This document shows positions 44,022 to 57,700 of a stretch of 64,000 nucleotides of DNA, one piece after another. Both the position numbers and the translations under genes were made by a program. This DNA comes from Brugia malayi (lineage: Eukaryota; Nematoda; Chromadorea; Rhabditida; Onchocercidae): the NCBI RefSeq assembly GCF_000002995.4, contig NW_025062479.1, forward strand, positions 21,572,721 to 21,636,720. Direction: 5' to 3'. The notes beneath the pieces are model-generated. The model had not been told where the DNA came from. It saw nothing but the letters and a program-made list of their open reading frames with translations, and made no database searches. Each line of letters opens with the position of its first letter. Position 1 is the first letter of the stretch.

Positions 44022-47000
44022 ATGTCATCGAATGATGACATGTTAGTGAGAAAAGTCGAACAACAAGTAAAGAATGAAAATTTTCCTTCTGCTAGTGGCT
44101 GCTTGTTATCATCGCTGGATCTGATATCACCAATCGGAAAGATAAAGCAGAGAGAGCCAGGACCGATCACTTCAACCCCTCGTGTATTTGCTGCCGAACG
44201 ACGGGATCACATATTTCAATCAAATTGTTTCGACAAATTATCGCATATTCATGAAGCATGTCTTTTCTGAATTTAATTCAATTTTCTATTTGGATGTAAG
44301 CGTTTTTATCAATAATACTATATCAGCTGCAAAACAAAATAGAAACAAGCGTATTCTCTAGCTGGAACAGTAATGGAATTTTTCAGTTGGTAAAGGAAAA
44401 ATTTTTTCTGTTGTTTCTCTGTTTAAGACAGGTTGAGATTCATAAAGTCACCAGTTCATAAAATGGGTGGAAGAATAAAAGAAATGGATGGGAAGAGGGA
44501 GAAAAAGAGAGAAGGAAATAGACAAAAACATTCGCAAAAAAACTTAAAAACTATTCCTATCCTTTAAAACGCTGAAATTTCACTGGGACAAGGCAATCTA
44601 ATGTAAGAATAAGACTGGAAAAAGTACGGAAAATGTAATTGAATGTAAGAAAAGGTTGACAGTAATTTATCAGTTTATAATTTGCAAAGGATGTTTCTTA
44701 TCACCACTAGATTTGATATCACGAATGGGGATGATAAGGAATCAGTTGAGGTGTTTCTTTCAAAGTTTTACGGTATTAGCAGTAAATGCAAATGGAAGTG
44801 AAGAGTAAAATTTTCTTAAATTGACCACATTAGGTCACTTTTACTAATGTTTTCCAGAATGTTGTATTATTTTCGGATGAAAAGGAACCAAAGTTATCTG
44901 CAACAAACAGCATTTCCACCAGTAATGAAAAAAGTAAGTGATGTGATATATTTGACATCTTTTCTCTATTAGAAGAAAGAGATTCCTTCAACTTTGAAAT
45001 TTGCAATTGCAATGCTGAATACATATTACTGAATCCTACAATAAATATGTAGTTCGGCTTTGCAATTGCAAACTTCAAGTATAGTTATATAATTTATATA
45101 GAACAAAAAATTTTAGATCTTCACTTGATTGGAGGAGTTGATCGAAGTCGCAGTATACTCAGTAGTGCTGTGGGTTAGTTCCCCTTTGAACACTGTTACT
45201 ATGTTTCATTAATTTCACATCAACGATTACCATTCGAACTAATTGAAGAAAGATGATTTTTCATTTATTACTTTGGTTTTTTATATTTATTTTAATAATT
45301 ATATTCAAGCAAATCAAATTCAAATAAAACTATTAAATTACTAAAATAGGTTTAGAAGTAGCCCCTAAATGAAGTCAATGCTACATAATAATGGAAACAA
45401 TATGCATGGAAATTGAGGAAGTAATGGTGAATTTTCATTGCAGTTTCACCTTTAGAACTCGAAAAAAAGAAAAAAAGTGGTCGGCAGATTACTGTAGCGA
45501 AGAATCTTTATGAGGTGTTATTTAGCATCTTTTGTTTTCTATTCAGATCTGTGTTGAAAAGCTATTGCATCCCAAAATTTCTAGTAATGATTTCAAAAAT
45601 AATTATATCTGTGGCTATTAAATCAGATGCCGCATCATTCTTTTCAGAATTTTCAACTCTCTGTCTTCTCTAGAAACATTAATATGTGCAGACATTATCT
45701 ATTATCTTTACAGAAGCGAAAAATTATATGGGGTAATACTGGTCAGATTGTAAATAAGTCGAAAATGAAGAGTCCTTTAACTGATGATAAAGAGCCTGCT
45801 AGTCCAATGCAAGTGAACACAGCGGAGGGCACTAGTAATATGAATATCAGTAAACGAAACTCGGCAAATAATGAAGCAGAATTGTTGAAGGAAAAAAAAG
45901 TAGGCGGACTATTACTTATGATGTTTCTTCATGAGATTCAAAAGCAGATATTTGAGGATAAATTATGCTTTCAATTCTTCATCATTATTGGATCAGATAA
46001 AGAGAACTAACAGATGAATTTTGCAGAACAAATGGTGTACTGTTTAGTTGCTTCCTGAAAATCTAGAAAATAGTATACATATTACTGCTCGAAATTAAAC
46101 GGCAACTCTGACAAAGAAAGCAGTTTCGTTATCAGAATTCAACTTTCTTTTAAGAAATAAATTCCGTGCTACATTTTCTTTAATCTGTTATCCTCTCTTG
46201 AAAATCTTTTTTAGTTAAGTAAATCAATGAATGAAATCAAATTTGAATATTATAGACGAATAGCTGCAACTCAAGCGATATATTTAGCACAAGCGATGAT
46301 TCTAAAATAAAAGGAGTGCAAAAAATCTTTCCGTCGAACGTGTTAACCAGGTATATTTAACAGATATTTTGAATTTACAGAATGCGGTTGAAAAATGCGG
46401 GAAATATCTTCGAATAAGGAAATATGTTTCTGAATGGGGTTATCTTTACACTGAATATGATGTCTGTAAAGAGAATTCGAATTAATACAGATTAGTTGCA
46501 ATAAGGATAAGCAATCTGCATGAATTATTTCATCTTTTTTAGTGCTAAATATACCGCTTCAATGGAAACCGAAGTTGTTAGTGATAATAATTGCTCGTCA
46601 TTTCTGGTCGAAAAGGAAAACATACCTACGTTGAAGAAATCATCAAATGAAATTGAAGATATAACTGCACCAAATAGCTCGAGTGAAGATTCTATTCACA
46701 TCAGTACCACAGATTCGTCAATTGAAATATTGAATGACATTGAAAGAAATGTTCCGGTAAGTTCAATTTTTTTAACATCTTCGAAATATTTTGCAAATTT
46801 TTTTAGTTTAAATAGAATTGTGAGATAATATTGATGAATTATTCAGTTGGTAATAGGTAGCTTATATCTTTTCCTGCAGTAATACGATGGATGAAAAAGA
46901 TCTATTGATTTTGAATTTGTTTAAACTGATCCTCCGAGAAGATCTGTGTCTTGAATTTGCGTTACTCAGCAACCTTATGACTCCATTTCCTGTCCGTTCC

Positions 47001-50000
47001 AACTTTCATCGAACATCAGTCTATTATTATAACAAAGATATTATTAATTTAAATTTAGTCCTTAATAATTTCAAGAAAGAGGCATCACTGCAGCGATATT
47101 TCCTGTAAAACATGAGTGTACAGAAAGTTAAATTTAGTTAATCATTTTGTAGAAGAGTATTAGTTTCTTTTCAGGTTACCACAAATAAACTTGTCGCAAC
47201 ATCGATTCATGATGTTTCTGATTCTCCACCACATTACACTTCAACATCGGAACCTACGCAGAAAGTTAGCTTGTATTATTAATATATTAGCAACTACACT
47301 TTCGTTCTTCGGTAAAGCAATTTTCACAAATTCAAAATTGTTTGCTTTGTTATAACGGAATTCAATCCTTAATATTAAAAGTTAAAAAATATTCTCTTTG
47401 ATGATAAACGTTGGCTGATGTGAGACTGTTACATCTTAATGAATTGAGAGATTATTTTGAGAACCGAGGTCATCTCATAAAAAAGGAGAAGAAACATGCC
47501 TTTTGTTTTCAGATTCCAGAGACCTTATCGAGATTGGAATTGGAAACTCAGTTGCAAAATTTGAAGGTAATTGAAGTGATTTGTTTTTCAGATTTTCAGA
47601 TTACACATATATATCATTATAAATATCTGGCTTTAGAACCTTAAACAAAGTGCGAATTTGTCGAAATTGCCAGACTGTGGGCGGCGATTGCTAGAAAAAA
47701 TTGAAATGTTGGAAGAGAAATTAATTAATCGGGATGCATTTGGAAGGAATGCAAATGTCGCTCCAAATGGTTTGTATCTGGATTATTCTAACAATATTGA
47801 TCTAAATTACAAAATTTAAGAATAACATGCTAAGCTTTTTGTTATCATTGCAAGTTCGAAAGCACTGAAATGATACAGATTATGCTCACTGCTAATATTT
47901 GGCGATAGACTAGTAATCGGTTACAAATTTTTTTTTTTAAATGAGGAAATTCTTGTTGCGTGCAGATTGATTTCGATAATTTTAAGCAAGTATAGTAAAG
48001 ATCTAGGATCATTGCTGAGAAAAATGAAAATGTTGCTCAATCTATGACACGCATGGTTTATGGTATCTCTTTTCTCCAGAATAAATAGATGATTTTGAGA
48101 GGAGATCAGGAAGCAGTATTTTAAATTTTTTTCTAGTAAAGCATATGTGATTTTGCAGAACCTATTGAAAGGGAAGAAGCTAGTAGTGTTCAAAAAAAGG
48201 ACGAACCACCAGTGATTTCTTCTCAAATTATAACTGGAGGTGATTTATTATAATGAAAGACGTGAATTAATAGAAACCTTCTTTAAAATCTAAATTCTAC
48301 AGCCTTATAAAGGAAAGTATTGATTTTTAATTCTTGATTTCTCTTTCATAGGACACCGGCTGTTTGGTGGAAAAATGACCGACAATCGAATTTGCCTGGC
48401 CAATGCAGTTACTGGACAAGTTATTGCTCAAATGCATAGGTAAATTTAGGATTTTTTATAAAACTAATAGTTATATTCTGTGAAATTTAGGTTCATTAAA
48501 TATTTAGATTCATTTGGCTGAAATGTCAGTGTTGTACATATGCCTCATTTTTTCATTTGTTTTTGCTTATTTAAATTGTTTCAGTTCACTTGCAAATGTC
48601 CCAGAAAATTTGAAAACGAATACACCAACTAGTTTGCTTACTGAACTAATGCCTCATCAAAAAGAGGGCCTAACCTGGTTGCTGTGGCGTGAGAAACAAT
48701 CATTACCTGGTGGCATCCTTGGTATATGAGTTTAGTTTTAGGTTTCCGTTAGTATGTCAGAGACTCTCTTTTAGTGAACAAATTCATTTTCAATTTGGAT
48801 TTCAATTTTAAATACAATTTTGTTTGAATATGTTCGAGCACGATTTTGCTAGCAGTTTAGCTTATTAAATTTATATCATTTACCATTGATATCAAAAATT
48901 CCGAACAGATCGCCATCTCATTTCAGCTGATGACATGGGTTTGGGCAAGACGTTAAGTATGATTTCACTCATTGTAAACGTTAAGGAAAATCGTAAGCAG
49001 AATGAAGAAGTGAAAGGATCAAACAAACAAGTCACGAAAAGTCATTCTTAGTTTTATTGGTTTAACATCCTCTTTGACAGTTATTTTTAGATGCTTTCTG
49101 AAAATGAAATAAATGAGAGGGAATTCCATAGCTTATTTTCAAGACAAAACACTTTTTACCACCATTTTTATTAAATCCTTGTTTATATTCCTGTAATCTA
49201 AATAGTTGTAGGAATAAATAATGCCTTGTCATTATGAATTTTTTATCTTTAGGTAGTTGTTTAATCCCGTCCAGAACCACATTAATTATCGCTCCAGCTT
49301 CATTAATCTTTCAATGGGAAGCAGAATTTCAAAAACATGTAAAAAGTGGCTTTCTTTCTCGATATGTGTTCCATGGACCTAAACACAAGCGCGATATAAG
49401 TGCTGAATGGTAATTTTTCACATCCATATTAGTTTGATATTAAATCGATTTCAAAATAAATTTTTTCCAGCCTTGCACGCTATGATGTCGTTGTCACTAC
49501 ATATGGAATTGTGAGCAATGAATTAAGCGAGAAATTCACTGCAGTTGGTGTCGAAGATGAAAGGAGTAGTAGTGATGAAAGTGCTTCCCATACAGAAAAC
49601 GGAAAAGGAAAAACAAAACGAAAGGTTAGTCTTTTCTCTAGAACTTTCTGGCATTTGTATTATTGAGTATGTAGATTTTTAGGATGCTAAAATGAATTTA
49701 TTTGCTAGTCGTTTGCAAATTAGTTTCAAAGAACAGAATTTAAATAAGGATAAATCATGATGTTCATTTCAGATTTCAAGAAAACCGGGCTCCGTGCTCA
49801 CGAAGATAGCCTGGGAGCGTGTTATTTTGGATGAAGCGCATCAAATCAAAAATAGGACATCATTAATTTCTAAAGCGTGCTGTAAAATTCCTGCTGTAGC
49901 TCGTTGGTGCCTTACAGGCACACCAATTCACAATAACTTATGGGATTTATATTCCCTGATCAGGTTCAAATGTTTTTCACATATTTCCATTTATTTTACT

Positions 50001-53000
50001 TCCGGATTGAATGCTTTTATGATGACTTCCTGTCCTTAGTTATCTTTATAATTCAAGATAATGCTCTAGTTTAACTTTAAAAATCGCTTCAGATTTCTGC
50101 GTGTGGTGCCCTTCGATGAGGAAGCTGTTTGGAAAGAATATATTCTATCAGCACGTATGTTGGTTTTTTCCGATTCTTATTTTTTTTCATTTGTATATTT
50201 TTTGTTTTATATTATCTTAGCTTATGTTTCAGAAATTTATTTCTAGGTTCGTCACAAAGATTAAATACCCTGGTAAAAGGCTTATTACTCAGACGAGAAA
50301 AGAATCAGTTGTGTACGGAAACAAATAAACCGATTGTATTTTTCTTAATAATTATTTTTTTGTACTGCAGAAATTAAATATATTAAGTAGAGGAAATTAG
50401 AACTGCATATGTGTTATGGAGAAAGTTAGAATTTTAAAGTGATAGTATACTAATTCTTTTGTCTAGAGACTTTGAAAGTGGATTGTTTACGTAGCAGTGT
50501 ATGCTGGGTATCATGACCAAAGGTGCTTGGTGATCATGAGTTAGGAATAGCGGCAAAAACTATCTTGAAATAAATCAGTTTTCGAGAAACACTGTGCAAA
50601 AAAAGAAAAAAAAATTACGAAGAAAAAGATTTCAAACAACCTGTAATATTTAAACCTCTTTAACAATACTCTAAAGACAAAGTTAATCACTTGAGCTCAG
50701 ACAATGCTAATAATTTGAAATATAAAGATAAGACTCGAAAATTATTTTATTGAATTGGCTTGATTCTTGTAGGTTGATCTAAAGTCAAGAAAGTATGAAG
50801 AAATTGTTATGAAATTTGAAGGCATGGAAAAGAAGGTTTATGATTACATGTTTCAGGTTTCAAGGTCAGTGTCCATTTAAAGAAGTTTTTCTTTTTTTTT
50901 TTGTATATTACTATTGCTGCTTATAATTTTGCAAAGTTATTCAAATTCTAATCGTAATTTATTTGATAGCTGCGGTAAAAAAATATATGTTTTTTCAAAT
51001 AAGTTATAAACATATATATAGTTGAAGAATTTTTTCTTCCATTAACAAACAGCAGAATGACATAGGTTTTTTCATTTTCCAAAAATTGAAGGCAACAAGT
51101 AAAAGAACTAATCAAAACAAGAGAGGAAAAAGAACGGGATCTGTATGGTATTGGATGCACAAATGCTAGTTATAAACCAACGAAGAATCCATTTTCAGGT
51201 TTCTTCCATATAAACGATCTTGTGAAGAAACTAAAATCTAAATCATGAAGTTTAATCTACTTAGTGCCATATCTTTTTGAATTATATTGTTATATTTTAT
51301 GTATCAAAGATTAGAAATATTATATTAACAGATATAACTGAGAGATGAAAGGGAAAAGATGTAGAGTTATATTTACAGTGTATAAGCAGTAACTTCATTT
51401 TTTTAAACAAATTAAATTAAATATTTGCACAGGAAATGAGTCTAGCAACAATGATACAAATCGTTTTGCGAAAGTTGGTTTAATTTTTATAGAATTCATT
51501 GTAGGTGGTCCACAAACGACTCGAAACAACAATAATTTTCAAGCAATGACTTGTGTACTAACGTTATTAATGCGATTACGACAAGCCTGTGTGCATTTTG
51601 CATTAATAAACCAGGTACTGCTTAATCACTTAGATCTTCTTGAAAAATCTGTTTGTAATATTGAAACAAGTAAATAATCATTTTCGTATTTTAACGGAAT
51701 ATTCCTAGGCAGTCGATATGGAAGCCCTCCAGATGTTAGGCGTTGAAGAGGATGAAGATGCTGGGATGTTGTCAAAGTGTTTTTCGAATATATCGCTTTT
51801 GGATGAAAAAGCTCTTACCGAGAAGTTACTGGGTGAGGACGGGAATAAACAAATGGAACAGCTGTTCCAGAAAACTTTTATTTCAACAAAGGTAGTTCTT
51901 CAGATGTTACATTCATGTTTCAGATAGCGTAAAAGTTTACATCGTTCGATGCTGTAATCCATGACTGCAATTTGAATTAATCAGTTTTTAGATTGAGTGT
52001 TTTTTCTCCTGTATTTTTTTTAGTCCCCCTTTTTAATTCTGAAATTTATTAAAATCTTGACCTTTTTATTTTCAGATCAAGAAATTATTTGAACAAGTGG
52101 ACTATGCTCTTTCTTGTGGCGATAAGTGGTAATATTTACATGGTATTTTCGAAATTTATACCTACAACTTATAGAGTATTTAGTGCTACTATGTTTGATT
52201 AACTACGTTCCTGCTTTTCCAATCAATCTGTTATTGTCTTATATGGGAGTCTGTTATAATTTTTAGTAATTGCTCACAAGATCTTTGCAACAAAAATTTA
52301 TACGTCTTTATATGACCACTGTGATATTTGATATCTTTCAGTGTTATTGTAAGTCAATGGACCAGTCTTTTGAACATTCTGGAGTATCATTTGGAACGGA
52401 AAAAAATTTTGTATACATCTATTAATGGGAAAGTTTCGAGTAGTGACAGGTCATTCGTATCGTTGTTCTCTTATTTCCTTCTTTCTTTAAGTTTCATTTT
52501 CTAATAATATGGAAAAAGAAACTGTGGTACAATTTTTATATCAAGAATAGATGCTTCATCAATTTATAGCATTTTTTTAGCGTGTTTTAAAAATTTTGCA
52601 TATCATTATGGTCTTGTTTTTTATTTCCTCAATATCTCATTATATACTCTTGCATCAAACTTCTTCTCTATCGCATATATTTAAAAGACAATTAGAAGTG
52701 TTTCAGGCAAAATAGAGCTAATAGCTTTAATATGATGGATAGTGGACCTCATGTTATGCTGTTGTCATTGACAGCCGGCGGAGTGGGGTTGAATTTAGTC
52801 GGTGGTAATCATCTGTTTCTCGTTGATTTGCACTGGAACCCTGCCCTCGAGCAACAAGCCTGTGATCGTATTTATAGAATTGGTCAAACGAAGAATGTTT
52901 TTATACACAAGTCTGGATTTCTCATAAGTTATCACCAACACTCAATAAGATTTAAATGTTATGGATTTATTTTCAGGAAGTTCATATGCAGAATAAGATT

Positions 53001-53875
53001 AATAGTCACATGTAATTAACTATCGAGTATTTTCATGGATTATTAAATTATATTTTTTCAAAATTTAAGTCAAAGTTTTCATAATTGATCTTGTGGAATT
53101 AATACAAACTTCGGAGTATTGTATTAAAAAAGACTTTTTATAGGCTGGTTTGTTTGGAAACAATCGAAGAGCGTGTTTTGGCATTACAGCGAATAAAGCA
53201 AACTTTAGCAAAAGATGTTCTAGATGGGTAAGTTTTATATTGGATGATAGCTGAGGCTTCGTTGAGATTATTGTTTGGAAGCTTTTTTAGTTGGATTTTT
53301 TCCTTGGGGAAGTGTGCTACTAAACTTAAAAAATCCAGGATTTTTGATGCACCATATTTTTTCTGCAGTTATCTTCGTTTCCGTTGTTGAAGAGTTATTT
53401 TTTGCTCGTTCTCAGATGATGTAAAATTTTCCACTTTTGGAAGGGCTGAATGATTTTTTAAATCTGGACATAGTGCGTTGTAAATGTTTTTTTCTTTTTT
53501 TGCATTAACCGAAGTTAATAAATTGTCGTTGTTTGTTTTGATTTAAAATTTATCAGTTATATATATATATATATTTACCTTTTCAAAAAAAAAAGAAAAA
53601 CACTGGAGCATTTAAATTCTCAAAAAATCTTTTTGAACGATTTCAGAGTTGCTTCAAAGAAACTCAGTAAATTAACGATTGCTGATCTGAAATACTTATT
53701 CGATCTGGGTCGTCCACGTAATGATTTAGCTAATTTTGCTGATACCGCTTGTTCGTCGAAATTCTTCCCAGCAACTATTTCTAACACTAATACAGGATCT
53801 TTTGATACTCTTGCAACAGTAAGAAAACCCGGGTCTCTTGTACAGGAAACTGTTCTAGTACAACCGAATAGTTAA
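44022..53875 (+). CDS. Transcription termination factor 2 (TTF2/lodestar), SNF2-family ATPase
   Basis: 28 exons: 44022-44183, 44858-44933, 45117-45173, 45444-45514, 45714-45899, 46256-46350, 46543-46756, 47175-47264, 47513-47566, 47637-47769, 48159-48239, 48352-48439, 48585-48721, 48927-49040, 49253-49409, 49471-49624, 49773-49963, 50093-50154, 50247-50335, 50773-50864, 51092-51198, 51505-51614, 51709-51891, 52076-52128, 52342-52449, 52707-52910, 53144-53227 and 53647-53875. This gives about 1126 residues (human 1162). The acidic N-terminal third is disordered. The ATPase starts at [16 protein letters not shown], with Walker [13 protein letters not shown] in [20 protein letters not shown], motif [14 protein letters not shown] and motif [13 protein letters not shown]. 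The family releases RNA polymerase II from DNA, notably at mitosis. I see no zf-GRF finger at the N-terminus. GAATTTTAG precedes the ATG. The least certain junction is 44183/44858. Confidence 0.93.
53558..53574. repeat. AT dinucleotide microsatellite
   Basis: Short (AT)n run in the last TTF2 intron. Confidence 0.8.
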
Positions 53876-54713
53876 GTTTGTCTTGAAGTTTATGTTTTTC
53901 ATTACACAGTTTCAAATTTTTCTGCATATGCTATATATGAAACAAAAAATTATGTAATCTTTTCGTTTAGATCAGAATTCACATTGTGGGAGTGTTATGT
54001 ATTGAAAACTTGATTCAAATTATAATGGCAGCTATAATCGAAGTAGTTTATTCCCAAACTAACTTTTCTTGCGTTCATTTCACTTTTTTTATTCCTTCTT
54101 TCAGTGATGTATTTTATGCATTCGTCCTTTTTTGTTTACTATATAGATCTGTAGTGCATAAAATGCTACAATTAAAAAATAGTATGTGTGTCAATATGAA
54201 AAGGTGCTCGACCTGATATTTAAGTCTTGAACAGGAGCAGAAAAAACGGTTTTCGGAGCTCCTTCGGGAGGAATTAAAATGTCCCGTCAATTATTACGAC
54301 TGGGAGTTGTTATATACTGTTTTTATAAATGATATTTTTGTGCGGCTTGGTTTCAGTTTAAATTACCTTAACTTCTGGTTGAAACTTTAACTAAGCATAA
54401 TTTTCTTGTTGGGTCTCTCACAGTTTCAAGCGATATAACCCATAGAAGCTTCTTCATATCAAATAAGATATAAAATTTCCTTAACTCGGCGTTCTTAATG
54501 TATTTCCTTTGAGATGATCTTAAAGTTTTAATTCATAAATTGGAATTTGTTGTGGTTAATAAAAGCTGCATTCTATTTGTTGCGACATAGGGAAGGTTTT
54601 ATGATTTTGTGCGAAGCTTTTCAGGTGTTCTATCTTACATAACTTTATTTGGGTAGCTATCTCTTAGAGGAAGCGGCAAATATGCCAAACTTATAAAAAC
54701 ATTAACGTGCAGT
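53876..54713. other. TTF2 3' UTR and TSC1 upstream region
   Basis: 838 bases between two same-strand genes. AATAAA at 54558-54563 could end TTF2. AACGTGCAG ends one base before the TSC1 ATG and resembles a trans-splice acceptor. No exon is supported here. Confidence 0.5.
54558..54563 (+). terminator. Candidate poly(A) signal AATAAA for TTF2
   Basis: Canonical hexamer about 680 bases after the TTF2 stop and 150 bases before the TSC1 start. Confidence 0.4.
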
Positions 54714-57700
54714 ATGAAACGAAAAGAGCACAATATAACGCAACTAATTCGTTATGCTGAATCGCTAGATTCAAAGGTATCCGAAGATTCTCTGGAAGTA
54801 CTACAAGGGTTGATCAATCAAGGTATTACTTCTTGTTAACTTGATTGAACGAGGATTTAACAATGAGTACGAAGTAATTCGCGTAGGAATAGTTTTAGAC
54901 TAATTTTGGTGTATCAGCTTTAGTAGTAGTAATACTGCAGAATGGCAGGGTGATATGACTAATCAGTGCATAAAGCCAATGGATTTAATAGTAATATGGT
55001 TAATTGTTATGATTTTATAAAAAGTTAATCAGATCGGATTACTTTGATATACTTTTATTTCCATCAATGTTTATTTTGTTTCGTAGTATACCATAACTTC
55101 TGTGCAAAAAATACGCGGAGCAGAAGAGTAGAACACTAAACGCAATGTGTATCAAAATTGATTATATGTAAAAAGAGTCTAATGTCATTTCTGTTCCAGG
55201 AGAAGGTATTGGTCAGTTAGTAACTTGCTATATTCACAGTCGGTCGTCCTTGGCGGTGGAACTGCTTTGTAATGTTAAGGAGCCTTATGATACGGTAAAT
55301 TTAATTTTTTCAATGTGAATATAATTAAATAAGGAAATTAAACGAACATACAATTTAATCATTTTTTTTGTATGCTGAAACTATAACCTATGTAATATTA
55401 GGATTACAGGAATTGTGCAGTAGAATTCAGGATTTTTTGGCCAAAAATACGCTAGCTACGCTTACACTTCTTGGACAGTTAATACAAAAGACCCCAAGTT
55501 GGTTACCAAAGCTTGCTGAGCACTCACTTTTTGATCATATCTTGAAGTTTATTCGGGTCAGGTTTTTTATTGTTTTCTTTTGATAAAGAAATGAGCACTA
55601 TACCCGAGATCTGTTAGGAAGTATACAATTGGTTAAGTACAATTATGATTATATTTCGATACCTTAGGTTTGAGCAAAGGACTTTCAAATCTAAATCGTT
55701 TATAACTCTAGCAGCTCTGAATATTATATATATATATCCTGTAATACGCTTCATTACTTGAGAAATTGTTTGAAAAATATATATTTATATTTATTTATTT
55801 ATTACTTTTGCAGCCATCTGAGAACATTGTTGTGGTCGTTTCTGCGATCCTTATCGTATCGTCTTTACTTCCACATTTTGCTGCTCCTAAAAAATCGATA
55901 TTGCTAAACTTATTTCGACTATTAATTATGTCCTGCAATATGCTTTATAACTTCAAGAAATTATTTGATCAGCAGAAATCAGATATCATTGAAGGAATAT
56001 ATGTATCACATCTGTATAGTGCAATAATCCAGTATTTTATTGTTTTGTATGGGATTTATCCTGCGACTTTGGTAGAGTACTTAAGGTAGGCATTATCTGA
56101 ATTACTTTATCAAAATGATTTGCCATGTTTTTCTTTGAAGGCAGTTATTGACAACGATTAAATTTTTATACTGGATGGATGATCATAGGGCTTAGGAATG
56201 CAGAAAAAAAAAAGAAAAAAAAAACAAAGAAAGAGAACAAAGAAAGAGAAAAAAGAAAAGAAACAAGAAAAAAAACAAAAAAAAAAAAAAAATGGCAGCA
56301 TTAACTTTTATATATAGAATACAGTTCGAAGTATAGTATCCAGAACATTCTTTCTACCAAAATTTTTTTTTTCCAGAAGCCATGTAAATGTTACGGATGG
56401 TCGAGCAGTACATGTACTTAAAGCATTGTTTTCTGCTGTGAAATTCCATCCGAACATATTAAGTGTTACAGTTGAACAGGTGAATATTTTTGAGAATTAG
56501 TCTCGTTTGTAATAGTGGTATTGGCTAAAGAAACAGTTTAACATTTTTTTATTTTTATTTTTATCTGTTTTCAGATTTCAAACTTCAATTTCAATTCAAC
56601 GTAAAATACTTTTATTCCTGCTCTTATTTTAGACTTGTTCCCACTGATCAAATAAAATTTCGATAAGCACTACTCACTATATTTATAGATGGATTAATGT
56701 TAGCCCACTGTATTATTAGCATACGGCACTTTCAAATCTATTTCATTTTGAAGGAATTAGATAGAAATCGTTGGAATCATCGTGAAGCGCACGATTTTTT
56801 AGCTGATTGTCGACAGGTACTCGTACGACCCGTCTTGCCAACAGTCGTTAAAGGTCCTTTACCTCTTGCTTAGAATATCTTTGTTTTATTACGAGGTATT
56901 ACGCTTCTTTGCTTAATATCTTGCGTAATGAGTCCGAAGGAAAAAAAAAAAAAACGTATTTTCTGCTTTTCTTCTTTTTTTATTCTTTCGGCTTCATCAG
57001 TTTTTTTTTTTCGGAATTTATTCATTTGAAACACTTCAATCTTTCAGTTGGTAAATTAATTTCCTCGAATCACACACTGGAGACATCAAGTTCAACAATG
57101 TCCTATGTTTCGCAGCTGCCAGATTTGAATGACTTGTTTCCAACACAAACAGATTCGTCATCATCCAGTTAGTTTATTAAATTACAGTTCAGCGGTATTT
57201 CCGCCTTATTTTGACCAATCCTGCACAATTTGGTCATCAACTTTTTGCTGTTTCCCTCAACTTTCGATCCTTTCGGGATTTTTGTTACTTACCTTTTAGG
57301 AGAAAATATTCTCAGAAAACTAGCCTAAAATTAGGTGTCAATATATATCAAATTGTCAAATTTTCTTCCCTAGATTTATTGGTACATCCTTGAAATAAAG
57401 GTGATTAAAAAACTCCCATTTATCATCTCGTCTATTTTATTGATTGTTTTTATTACTTTATTTTGGAGAACTTAATAATTTAAAAAAGCTTGGTCCGTAA
57501 TGATTTATTTAGGACTTTTGTAAAATAAAATAGCAAATGGTAGTGCTTATTTTCCAGATTATTGTTGATAAACTATATCACAAATGTTAAAATTTTTTTC
57601 TCTAGATTCGTTGGGTACATCTGTGGATCATTGGAATGAAGATGATGCATGGCTAGAATGTGGTAAAAGCGATTCGGATATTCTTCCGGAATCAAAATCT

